From contig JAFGAL010000001.1 in assembly GCA_016933695.1 (NCBI GenBank), positions 124,001 to 188,000 of the forward strand: a DNA stretch of 64,000 bases, written 5' to 3'. The translations under genes and the position numbers were made by a program. The notes below the pieces were generated by a model that was given only the letters and a program-made list of their open reading frames with translations, was not told the DNA's origin and did no database searches. Shown here one piece after another: positions 49,762-57,807 of the stretch. Position 1 is the stretch's first letter. Each line of letters begins with the position of its first letter. This DNA comes from Candidatus Zixiibacteriota bacterium. GTDB taxonomy: Bacteria > Zixibacteria > MSB-5A5 > GN15 > PGXB01.

Positions 49762-50526
49762 ATGAGTACAACCAATGAAGGAAGCGGCGCGGTGGCGGCG
49801 AAGGTCGAAGCCAAGCTGATTCCGATCCACGTCATGGGTAAACGGTACGAGGTGCCGGAATCGCTGACCATCATGAAGGCCATCGAATACGCCGGGTACA
49901 AATACATTCGCGGATGCGGCTGTCGCGGCGGCGTCTGCGGCGCCTGCAGTACGGTGTATCGCAAACCGGGTGACTACAAAATATACACCGGCCTGGCCTG
50001 CCAGACCGTGGTCGAGCCGGAAATGTATCTGACGCAGTTGCCGTTTTATCCGGCCCTGCGCACTACGTATGAATTCTCGGAACTGGAAGGCAAACCGGAA
50101 GAAATCTTCGAGTTGTATCCGGAGTTGTTCCGCTGTGTTGCCTGTAACGCCTGTACCAAGGTATGCCCGATGGATGTCGAGGTGCTGGATTATATCTCGG
50201 CGCTCAAGCGCGGCGATATCAAGGCCGCGGCCGAAATTTCCTTCGACTGTATCCAGTGCGGCCTCTGCGCCAGCCGGTGTTTCGCGGAAATGCCGCAGTA
50301 CCACATCGCTCAGCTGGCACGGCGAATCAACGGGGCGTATTTGACCCCGCGCGCCGAACATCTTAAAACGATGGTCGCGAATATCGAGGCCGGGCGCTTT
50401 GCCGAGGGGCTGAATGAACTGAAGGCGATGGATACCGACACGCTCAAGAAAACCTATCAGGAGCGTGAGCTGGAGCCGGCCACTGCCGGTGACGACTGGA
50501 CGCCCAAAGACACGCGGTATCTCTAA
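49762..50526 (+). CDS. Fumarate reductase/succinate dehydrogenase iron-sulfur subunit-like (TfrB/MfrB type)
   Basis: This 254-residue protein has an N-terminal [2Fe-2S] ferredoxin domain (RGCGCRGGVCGACSTVY, LACQTVV) and a C-terminal domain with CVACNACTKVCPMD and CIQCGLCASRCFAEMPQYH. Classical FrdB has one [4Fe-4S] and one [3Fe-4S] site; here both motifs have four Cys. The ferredoxin domain is shorter and more thiol-reductase-like than in SdhB. It connects the HdrBC-like chain to the flavoprotein 24 bases downstream. Confidence 0.9.
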   Translation: MSTTNEGSGAVAAKVEAKLIPIHVMGKRYEVPESLTIMKAIEYAGYKYIRGCGCRGGVCGACSTVYRKPGDYKIYTGLACQTVVEPEMYLTQLPFYPALRTTYEFSELEGKPEEIFELYPELFRCVACNACTKVCPMDVEVLDYISALKRGDIKAAAEISFDCIQCGLCASRCFAEMPQYHIAQLARRINGAYLTPRAEHLKTMVANIEAGRFAEGLNELKAMDTDTLKKTYQERELEPATAGDDWTPKDTRYL

Positions 50527-50550
50527 ACAGGATCGAACAAGAGGTTTGTT

Positions 50551-52221
50551 ATGCCATATCCAGAGGAATTAAAACAACTCATCAAGACCGTGGAAAGCAC
50601 CCGCGTCGAACGAGTGGAACGCAAAAAGAAAAACGAGGAAGTCCCGTTTTTAAGTCTCGACCAACGCGCGGAGATGCTGAAATATCATCCCGATGTTAAG
50701 GAAGAGGGGCGTCGTGAACTTATGGTTGGCCCCAGCAAGGGATACCGGATCGCCCATGAAATGGCCGATCTGCTTGAAGCCCGCAGTCGGGTCGATCCGG
50801 CCAAAATCGACCTGTCGAAAATTGACTATGAAACCGACGTGCTGGTGATCGGCGGCGGCGGGGCCGGAACGGCGGCGGCGCTCTATGCCAAAAATAACGG
50901 CGCCAAGGTCATTATCGCCACCAAGCTTCGTCATGGTGACGCCAACACCATGATGGCTGAGGGCGGGATTCAGGCGGCGACCAAGGGACATAAAGATTCG
51001 CCGTATTTTCATTATCTCGACGTGATGGGCGGCGGGCATTTCAAGAATGTCCCGGAACTGGTCGAGACACTGGTGAACAAGGCTCCCGATGCGATCAAGT
51101 GGCTGGAGTCGCTGGGATGCGGATTCTCGAAAGACGCCGACGGCACCTTGCGCACCATTCACGGCGGCGGCACTTCGCGCAAGCGGATGCACTATGCGGC
51201 CGATATCACCGGCGCGGAAATCATGCGGACGATCCGCGACGAAGCCCGCAACTATCCCAATGACATTCATGTGATCGAGTTCTCCCCCGCGGTCGAGTTG
51301 ATTCTCAACGACAAGGGGCATTGCGCGGGCGCGGTGTTGTACAATCTCGAAACCGAAGAATATATCATTGTCAAGGCCAAGGCGGTCGTGATGGCCACCG
51401 GCGGATGCGGACGTCTACACATTCAGGGATTCATGACCACCAACCATTACGGTGCCACCGCCGACGGTATTGTCATGGGATATCGCGCCGGAGTCGGGAT
51501 CTGTTTCCTGCACACGGTGCAGTATCATCCGACCGGTATCGTTTTCCCGGAACAGGCCGAGGGTATTCTGATCACCGAGAAATTCCGCGGCTCCGGGGCG
51601 AACCTGGTCAATATCGACGGCCAGCAGTTTGTCAACGAGCGCGAACCGCGCGACGTGGAAGCCTCCGCGATTATCAAAGAGTGTATCGTCAACGGCAAGG
51701 GCATTCCGACGCCAACCGGCAAACTCGGGATCTGGCTGGACTCCCCGATGATCGATATGCTTCAGGGCGAAGGTACGGTGGAGCGCGAGTTCCCCGGGAA
51801 ATTTATCCTGTATAAACGATTCGGCATCGACATTTCCAAGGAACCGATGCTGATTTACCCGACTTTGCACTATCAGAACGGCGGGCTGGATTTCAAAAAC
51901 ACTGGTGACACCTCGGTGCCCGGGCTGTTTGTCGGCGGCGAGGTCGGCGGCGGCATTCACGGCGAAAACCGCCTGATGGGTAACTCGCTTCTTGACATCA
52001 TGGTCTATGGACGAATCGCCGGCGCATCCGCCGCGGCGTATATCAAAGAGAAATACGAAGACGGCGCGCTGACGCTGGAGCATGTCGTAAAATACAATAA
52101 AGAAGCCGACGAGGCGGGCGTTCCCGAGGACCGGGTGGCTCCGATGATTCTTCCGGACTACACCGATCCGCGCATCCGCGAGCGACAGTTGACCGCGCAT
52201 TACGTGGGAACCCTGCGCTGA
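50551..52221 (+). CDS. FrdA/SdhA-type flavoprotein of a thiol:fumarate reductase-like complex
   Basis: This 556-residue protein has a helical N-terminal extension of about 85 residues, then the FAD Rossmann motif VLVIGGGGAGTAAALYA, the QYHPTGIVFPEQAEGI box, the substrate region FRGSGANLVNI and the C-terminal HGENRLMGNSLLDIMVYGR. The position of the FAD-binding His (SHTxxAxGG in SdhA) reads ANTMMAEGG, so FAD is probably not covalently bound. There is no Tat signal, so it works in the cytoplasm. With HdrC-, HdrB- and FrdB-like genes it suggests fumarate reduction with thiols, quinol or a low-potential partner. Succinate, fumarate or a similar dicarboxylate is the likely substrate. Confidence 0.9.
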   Translation: MPYPEELKQLIKTVESTRVERVERKKKNEEVPFLSLDQRAEMLKYHPDVKEEGRRELMVGPSKGYRIAHEMADLLEARSRVDPAKIDLSKIDYETDVLVIGGGGAGTAAALYAKNNGAKVIIATKLRHGDANTMMAEGGIQAATKGHKDSPYFHYLDVMGGGHFKNVPELVETLVNKAPDAIKWLESLGCGFSKDADGTLRTIHGGGTSRKRMHYAADITGAEIMRTIRDEARNYPNDIHVIEFSPAVELILNDKGHCAGAVLYNLETEEYIIVKAKAVVMATGGCGRLHIQGFMTTNHYGATADGIVMGYRAGVGICFLHTVQYHPTGIVFPEQAEGILITEKFRGSGANLVNIDGQQFVNEREPRDVEASAIIKECIVNGKGIPTPTGKLGIWLDSPMIDMLQGEGTVEREFPGKFILYKRFGIDISKEPMLIYPTLHYQNGGLDFKNTGDTSVPGLFVGGEVGGGIHGENRLMGNSLLDIMVYGRIAGASAAAYIKEKYEDGALTLEHVVKYNKEADEAGVPEDRVAPMILPDYTDPRIRERQLTAHYVGTLR

Positions 52222-52242
52222 TCGCCCGGCATATGAAGAACG

Positions 52243-52272
52243 AACCGCCGCGGGTTTCCCCGGCGGTTTTTT
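52243..52272 (+). terminator. Terminator of the Hdr/Frd-like operon
   Basis: AACCGCCG (52243-52250) pairs with CGGCGGTT (52261-52268) and the T-run continues to 52271. Confidence 0.88.
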
Positions 52273-52330
52273 ATTGGTTTTTTGCTAATGACAAATAATC
52301 TTAGACGAAACCTTTAAAACGGGACGCATT

Positions 52331-52801
52331 ATGATACACCTTGATATCCCCGGCCTCGGACCGATTGAACTGCGGTTTTTGGTATGCGATTATTCCGGCA
52401 CGCTGTCGGTCGACGGCGTTCTGGTGCCGGGAATCGAACGGTATCTCAGCATGGCAAGTCAGCTGCTGGACGTGCACATCATTACTGCCGACACACACGG
52501 CAAGGCGCGTGATCAACTGGCAAAAGTCAACGCCACGGTGCACATTCTCGAGGGGGATTTGCACGATGCGGTAAAAGTCGACTATATCACCTCACTCGGC
52601 GCGGAGTATTGTATTGCACTCGGCAACGGCAACAACGACATCGGGATGTTGCGCGCGGCACGGATCGGCGTGATGGTACTGCTCGAAGAGGGGTGCTCAT
52701 CCGCCGCAATGCAATCCGCCGATATCGTGGTGCGTTCCGCCGCCGATGCCATCGACCTGGTGCTCAATCCCAACCGCCTGAAAGCAACCCTGCGCTGTTA
52801 G
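52331..52801 (+). CDS. HAD-family phosphatase, soluble P-type ATPase-like
   Basis: This 156-residue protein has HAD motif I FLVCDYSGTLSVDG (DxxGT form), motif III Lys region near KARDQLAK and motif IV IALGNGNNDIGML. It resembles the soluble phosphatase relatives of the P-type ATPase catalytic domain (KdpB/heavy-metal type), which have no membrane domains. The natural substrate is unknown. A short zinc-ribbon gene follows eight bases later. Confidence 0.88.
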   Translation: MIHLDIPGLGPIELRFLVCDYSGTLSVDGVLVPGIERYLSMASQLLDVHIITADTHGKARDQLAKVNATVHILEGDLHDAVKVDYITSLGAEYCIALGNGNNDIGMLRAARIGVMVLLEEGCSSAAMQSADIVVRSAADAIDLVLNPNRLKATLRC

Positions 52802-52808
52802 TATTGTC

Positions 52809-53006
52809 ATGCACTGCCCTAAATGCGAACAGGACGGGAGAGAAAATCCTCTGCACCATCACTGGAACAATATCTACAAATGTTCCAACGGGCATGTCTT
52901 TGCGCTGAAAGTCTCCCCCACTCCCGACGGTCAGGTGTATACAATGGTATTGATCGATCCCGACTCCCCGGATCAGGAATGGACGGTGGATATCAGCGGC
53001 GAATGA
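52809..53006 (+). CDS. Small zinc-ribbon-like protein
   Basis: This 65-residue protein starts MHCPKCEQDGRENPLHHHW and has KCSNGHVFALKV, giving a CxxC pair and a later Cys-His pair as in zinc ribbons. It then forms a beta-rich tail (VYTMVLIDPDSPDQEW). The gene closely follows the HAD gene and is probably co-transcribed. Function unknown. Confidence 0.7.
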   Translation: MHCPKCEQDGRENPLHHHWNNIYKCSNGHVFALKVSPTPDGQVYTMVLIDPDSPDQEWTVDISGE

Positions 53007-53053
53007 CTGCTGGCTTTCCCACCGCAAGTGGCCTGTTGAAAAAGCCGGGAAGA

Positions 53054-53172
53054 TGTCATCGCGAGCGATTCCGCCGTAAGGCGGATGACGTGTTGCGATC
53101 TCATTGCATTTTGTTTCATGCTGTTGGAGATTGCTGCGTCGTTCACGATACATCTCGAACTCCTCGCAATGA
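53054..53172. repeat. Palindromic repeat element with GTCATTGCGAG-type ends
   Basis: The 119-bp element is bounded by GTCATCGCGAG (53054) and CTCGCAATGAC (53162-53172), whose reverse complement is GTCATTGCGAG (10 of 11 match). Inside are the hairpin CCGCC-GTAA-GGCGG (53070-53083) and the pair GCGATCTC/GAGATTGC. I recall GTCATTGCGAG-bounded palindromic repeats in many environmental genomes, so a REP/MITE-like mobile element is likely. Confidence 0.65.
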
Positions 53173-53245
53173 CCTTGTCAACATGCCTCAAGCGGCGGGG
53201 CACCATGATCCATATTAAAAAGATGTAGATACAAGGTCGTAATCT

Positions 53246-53356
53246 CGTCGAAGATCCCGAGGAACGAGGGAAAGAGTTTCGACATCTTCCTGTACCATTT
53301 AATAAGCAATCGTCGAAACACCCTCCCTCACTTTGTTCGGGAGGGGGATTTCGACG
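53246..53356. repeat. Two tandem inverted repeats with GTCGAA/TTCGAC ends
   Basis: Element one runs from GTCGAA (53247) to TTTCGAC (53277-53283), with TCCC and GGGA inside. Element two runs CGTCGAAA (53311-53318) to TTTCGACG (53349-53356), enclosing CCCTCCC (53321-53327) and GGGAGGG (53339-53345). Both have the same outer stem and a purine/pyrimidine-rich inner arm, so they look like copies of one repeat family. They lie next to the 53054 element in the same gene-free gap. Confidence 0.6.
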
Positions 53357-53403
53357 GTATATCATACCACAGTTTATCCTACCACGGTATTGACTTATAT
53401 CAT

Positions 53404-53433
53404 ACAAAAAGGCGGAATCGAGATGATTCCGCC
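53404..53433 (-). terminator. Terminator of the glmM-glmS operon
   Basis: On the minus strand GGCGGAATC pairs with GATTCCGCC around ATCTC and TTTTTG follows. It lies about 33 bases past the glmS stop. Confidence 0.85.
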
Positions 53434-53465
53434 TGGTATGGTTATTCTCGCAAAGGTATCTAAGA

Positions 53466-55295
53466 CTATTCGACTGTCACGCTCTTGGCCAAATTACGCG
53501 GCTGGTCGACATCGCATCCGCGCAGGACTGCGATATAGTACGCCAGAAGTTGCAACGGGATGATCGACAACAGCGGCGTGAACAGGTGATACGTGTTCGG
53601 CACATAGATCACATGTTTGACCTTGTCGGCGATATCGGTGTCGCCTTCGCTGGCGATGGCGATGACATTGCCGTGTCGCGCCTTGACCTCTTCGATATTG
53701 GAAAGCACTTTATCGTACACCGGGTCTTTCAGCGCAATCACCACCACCGGCATATTCTCGTCGATCAGCGCAATCGGGCCGTGTTTCATCTCCGCGGCGG
53801 GGTATCCCTCGGCGTGGATGTATGAAATCTCCTTGAGCTTCAGCGCACCCTCGAGCGCGGCGGGGTAATTGACACCGCGTCCGAGATAGAGGAAATTGTT
53901 GTGCTGATAGTACTGCTCGGCGATTTTCTTTATTCCATCCTCGTTTTTCAGAATCGTTTCGACCTGTCCCGGAATGGCGTTAAGCTGATTGAGCAGTTCC
54001 ATCCCCTTGACAGGCGACACCTGGCGCATCCGCCCCATCAGCAAAGCGATTGTTGCCAGCACCATCACCTGCGACGTGAACGCCTTGGTTGATGCCACCC
54101 CGATTTCCGGCCCGGCGTGGGTATACACGCCGCCGTCGGTTTCGCGGGCGATCGACGATCCGACCACGTTACAGATTCCCAGCACCGTCGTGCCAGCGTT
54201 CTTGGCTTCGCGCAACGCCGCCAGCGTATCGGCGGTTTCGCCGGACTGGCTGATCACGAACAGCAGGGTCTGTTCATCGATAATCGGCGAGCGATACCGG
54301 AACTCGGAAGCGTATTCCACCTCGACCGGCACCCGCGCCATTTCCTCAATCATGTACTCCCCGATCAGCGCGGCATGCCACGACGTTCCGCAGGCGGTGA
54401 TGATAATGCGTTCGATCTTGCGCAGTTCGTCGTACTGCAGGTTGAGTCCGTTCAGACGCGGGATCCCTTCTTCGAAATTCAATCGTCCGCGGATGGTATT
54501 CCCCAGGGTTATGGGCTGTTCGTGAATCTCTTTCAGCATGAAATGCGGATAGCCGCCTTTTTCGATCTGGTCGAGCGTCATCGACACTTTTTCGATCTGC
54601 GGCGTGCATTTGATCTTTTCGCGTGTGGTGATTTCGAATCCCTTGGAGGTAACCGTGGCGATCTCCCCTTCCCTAAGATACACCGCCCGGTTGGTATGTT
54701 TCAGGATGGCGGAAACATCGGACGCCACGAAATTTTCGCCGTCGCCCTGCCCCACCACCAGCGGCGATCCCTGGCGGGCGGCAACGATAGTGTCCTCGGA
54801 ATGCGAGCAGATCACCGCGATGCCGTAGGTCCCCTCCACCTGCGACAGGGCAATACGCACCGCCTCGGTGAGATCGCCCTCGTAATACTCTTCGACCAGG
54901 TGCACCAACACCTCGGTGTCGGTCTCGGTATCGAATTTATGTCCCTGATTCTGAAGATACGCTTTCAAGGCACGGTAGTTTTCGATAATGCCGTTGTGCA
55001 CGAGTGCTATTTCATGTTTGCTGTCGAAGTGCGGATGCGCGTTGATCACGCTCGGTTCGCCGTGGGTTGCCCAGCGGGTATGCGCGATGCCGTGGGTTGC
55101 AGGATACTCTTTCCCCTCGATGATTTTTTCCAGGCAGGTGATTTTGCCCGCACATTTCTCCGCAAGCAGTCCGTTCCCCTTCTGAGCGAGAACGAATCCC
55201 GCGGAATCATATCCCCGATATTCCAATCGCCGTAATCCGTCCAGCAGAATCGGCAAGGCCTGCCGATTACCCGTATACCCGACTATTCCGCACAT
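53466..55295 (-). CDS. glmS: Glutamine-fructose-6-phosphate aminotransferase (isomerising)
   Basis: This 609-residue protein is complete. The N-terminus MCGIVGYTGNRQ gives the catalytic Cys after Met removal, followed by GYDSAGF and the HTRWATHGEPS region. Two SIS domains follow (ISQSGETADTLAAL, YLGRGVNYPAALEGALKLKE), ending DQPRNLAKSVTVE as in all GlmS. It makes glucosamine-6-phosphate, the entry to UDP-GlcNAc. It is read after the mutase gene 9 bases upstream in the same operon. Confidence 0.97.
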   Translation of the reverse strand: MCGIVGYTGNRQALPILLDGLRRLEYRGYDSAGFVLAQKGNGLLAEKCAGKITCLEKIIEGKEYPATHGIAHTRWATHGEPSVINAHPHFDSKHEIALVHNGIIENYRALKAYLQNQGHKFDTETDTEVLVHLVEEYYEGDLTEAVRIALSQVEGTYGIAVICSHSEDTIVAARQGSPLVVGQGDGENFVASDVSAILKHTNRAVYLREGEIATVTSKGFEITTREKIKCTPQIEKVSMTLDQIEKGGYPHFMLKEIHEQPITLGNTIRGRLNFEEGIPRLNGLNLQYDELRKIERIIITACGTSWHAALIGEYMIEEMARVPVEVEYASEFRYRSPIIDEQTLLFVISQSGETADTLAALREAKNAGTTVLGICNVVGSSIARETDGGVYTHAGPEIGVASTKAFTSQVMVLATIALLMGRMRQVSPVKGMELLNQLNAIPGQVETILKNEDGIKKIAEQYYQHNNFLYLGRGVNYPAALEGALKLKEISYIHAEGYPAAEMKHGPIALIDENMPVVVIALKDPVYDKVLSNIEEVKARHGNVIAIASEGDTDIADKVKHVIYVPNTYHLFTPLLSIIPLQLLAYYIAVLRGCDVDQPRNLAKSVTVE

Positions 55296-55304
55296 GTCGT
55301 ATCC

Positions 55305-56660
55305 TTATTTCAAAAAGGTCATGACTTCGTCTCTGATCAGCCGCGACAGTTTGTTCGAATCGGTCTCCACGATCAGGCGATATATCGGTTCGGTATTCGA
55401 TTTGCGGATCTGAAACCAGCCGCGTGAAAAATCGAAGCGAAGTCCGTCCCTGCGGTCAATCTGTAAATTATCGAAACTCTTCCGGGCCGCTTTTTCCATT
55501 TTGGCGACTTTCTGTTCATAGCCCTGGGGAAGCGGCGCCTTCTGCTTTATAGTGTAGTATTTCGGCAGGGTTCCCACCAAACCTGAGACCGTAAATCCGC
55601 TTTCCGCCAGAAGTGAAGCGGTTATAGCCGCTCCGAGCAGCGCGTCGCGCCCGGCATGAAACGCCGGATAAATCACGCCGCCATTGCCCTCACCGCCGAT
55701 CACCGCCCGGTGACGGCGCATTCCGGCGACAACGTTCGCCTCGCCGACCGGAGTATAAAACGTTTTGGCTTTCGCTTCGGCCGCGACGTCCTCGGTCACC
55801 CGCGAGGTCGACAGATTAACCACCACTTGGCCGCGTTTTTTGGCGAGCACATGCTTGACCGCCAGCGCCAGGGTTAATTCCTCGCCGATCGCCTGCGCCT
55901 GCTCGTCGATCAACGCCAGACGGTCGGCGTCGGGATCGCACGCCATTCCGATATCGGCGCGATGTTTTTTCACGGCATTGGCCAGCATGGTCAGATTTTT
56001 GGGAATTGGCTCGGGCTGATGTACAAAGTCACCATTGCCGAGGCAGTTGATCCGAATCACTTTTACACCGAGCTTTTCCAATAAACGCGGCAGGGCGTCG
56101 GAACCCGCGCCGTTGACCGCATCGACCACCACTTTGAGTTTTCTGCGCTTGATAGCGGGCTTGTTGATAATCGGAAGGCCGACCACGGCTTTGATATGCC
56201 GATCCACCCAGGCGAAATCCTCGGTGACCGTGCCGATTTTGATATATGACTTCAGGGCATAACTCTTTGTTTCATGGATTTTTACCAGTTTGTCCAGAAA
56301 TGCCTTGTCGATGAACTCGCCTTTGTTATTGAAGAATTTCAGCGCATTCCACTGTGACGGATTATGGCTGGCGGTAATGCAGATGCCTCCGGCGGCTTTG
56401 AGACCGGTGACGGCGATCTCAACCGTCGGCGTCGGCACGATGCCGAGATCGACAACGTCGATCCCGACCGACACCAGCGCCGAAATAACCGCATGTTTGC
56501 ACATCTCACCGGATACCCGGCTGTCGCGTCCGACCACAACTTTGCCTTTTTTTATGACTGTGCCGTACGCGGCGGTAAATCCGGCGATTTTTATCGGGTC
56601 CAGACCCGGTCCGATCACGCCCCGAATTCCTGAGGTTGAAACCATTATGTGCGTGCTCAA
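55305..56660 (-). CDS. glmM: Phosphoglucosamine mutase-type phosphohexomutase (GlmM family)
   Basis: The protein has the alpha-D-phosphohexomutase layout: active-site serine CITASHNPSQWN, metal loop DPDADRLAL, sugar loop GGEGNGG and phosphate loop SNTEPIYRLI. The start is uncertain: TTG 56660 has GGAG eight bases upstream (LSTHIMVSTSGIRG) and ATG 56645 gives MVSTSGIRGVIG. The track start upstream reads through non-coding sequence. Pairing with glmS supports glucosamine-6-phosphate to glucosamine-1-phosphate conversion, but a broader phosphomannomutase/phosphoglucomutase is not excluded by sequence alone. Confidence 0.88.
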   Translation of the reverse strand: MSTHIMVSTSGIRGVIGPGLDPIKIAGFTAAYGTVIKKGKVVVGRDSRVSGEMCKHAVISALVSVGIDVVDLGIVPTPTVEIAVTGLKAAGGICITASHNPSQWNALKFFNNKGEFIDKAFLDKLVKIHETKSYALKSYIKIGTVTEDFAWVDRHIKAVVGLPIINKPAIKRRKLKVVVDAVNGAGSDALPRLLEKLGVKVIRINCLGNGDFVHQPEPIPKNLTMLANAVKKHRADIGMACDPDADRLALIDEQAQAIGEELTLALAVKHVLAKKRGQVVVNLSTSRVTEDVAAEAKAKTFYTPVGEANVVAGMRRHRAVIGGEGNGGVIYPAFHAGRDALLGAAITASLLAESGFTVSGLVGTLPKYYTIKQKAPLPQGYEQKVAKMEKAARKSFDNLQIDRRDGLRFDFSRGWFQIRKSNTEPIYRLIVETDSNKLSRLIRDEVMTFLK

Positions 56661-56827
56661 GAAAATGTCTCCGTTAAAATATAAATCAATTGACGATTTA
56701 TAAACATACGCCCCAAAAACCCAAAATGCAAATGACAATCTTAAACGGACGTGTGCTAAGTTGTTGACTTTGTCGGCAACAGCGGCGTATTTTAAAGGAC
56801 AACGGGTTAAAAGTCAAGGTTTATGGC

Positions 56828-57628
56828 GTGTCGGTTTTTCTTTTTCACGACCTGGAATTACACTACGAACGATCCGGCGAGGGCGATTTCGCCCTGGTTT
56901 TTATCCATGGACTCGGCGGAAACAGTGAGTCCTGGAAATATCAACGGGAGTTTTTTCGGCAAAATTATGATATAATCACCGTTGATCGCTTCGGTCACGG
57001 ACGATCCTCATCCGATATTGACCCGGTTTTCGCGGCGAGAACCGATGCCGAAGCGATCGACGCGCTGATGCGTTCGGTTATCCAGAAGCCGTTTTTTGCC
57101 GTCGGCCACAGTTTTGCCTCCGCCATTCTGCCGGAAATGATCAAACTGGAAAATCCCCTGCTTAAGGGAGTCGTGTTTGTCGACTGCGTGTATCAGGGAT
57201 GCGACGATATTATTGACACCCGGGTGACGTTCGGCTCTACCATGCTGGAATATGATGACGAACGGCTGAAAATCAAGGCCGATGCCTGGTATTCGGAACT
57301 GATCGGGCCGGCCGAGCCGGAGCAGACGGATTTAATTCTGTCATCGTTTCAGCGGACCGATTATCGCTGGATGTTTCACGCGGTGGCGGGATGCCGGGAG
57401 TACAACGAAAAATACCCGGCCGCAATAACGCCGATAATCGAAAGCCTGCCGATTTTGGTCTGTGAAGCGGAACACGGCACCGGCGATAGTTTCCGCAAAT
57501 CATGGATCAATCATTTTAAAGACGCCCACTATTATCTTTTCGATAATGCCCATCATTTCTTTTTCATCACCGAATCGGAGAAATTCAATCGGATTCTGGA
57601 AGACTTCATAACTCAGCATACTCCATAA
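56828..57628 (+). CDS. Alpha/beta-hydrolase fold protein
   Basis: This 266-residue protein has an oxyanion motif VFIHGLGGNSESW, the nucleophile elbow AVGHSFASA (Ser), and a His in FDNAHHFFFIT. The acid residue is probably in the CEAEHGTGD region. No signal peptide is seen, so it acts in the cytoplasm. The start is GTG 56828 (overlapping ATG in another frame). The substrate is unknown. It is divergent from the glmM gene. Confidence 0.88.
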   Translation: MSVFLFHDLELHYERSGEGDFALVFIHGLGGNSESWKYQREFFRQNYDIITVDRFGHGRSSSDIDPVFAARTDAEAIDALMRSVIQKPFFAVGHSFASAILPEMIKLENPLLKGVVFVDCVYQGCDDIIDTRVTFGSTMLEYDDERLKIKADAWYSELIGPAEPEQTDLILSSFQRTDYRWMFHAVAGCREYNEKYPAAITPIIESLPILVCEAEHGTGDSFRKSWINHFKDAHYYLFDNAHHFFFITESEKFNRILEDFITQHTP

Positions 57629-57807
57629 GCGCCTGCAAATAGACATCGCAATTAGGACGCCCGTTTGCATAATCGGCAGTGTTTTTCACACCGTGCAGAA
57701 TGCAACACCTCCCGTAAACCGTTGTCCTGCCACACAATACAAATTGCCTGCGATTAGCCCCCAATTGGTACGCCGCTTGAGCTATTACCCGGTCAGGGAT
57801 AATACTT

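Noticed and set aside
54117-55235. 372-residue + strand ORF over glmS
   Set aside because: It is antisense to a complete and unmistakable GlmS.
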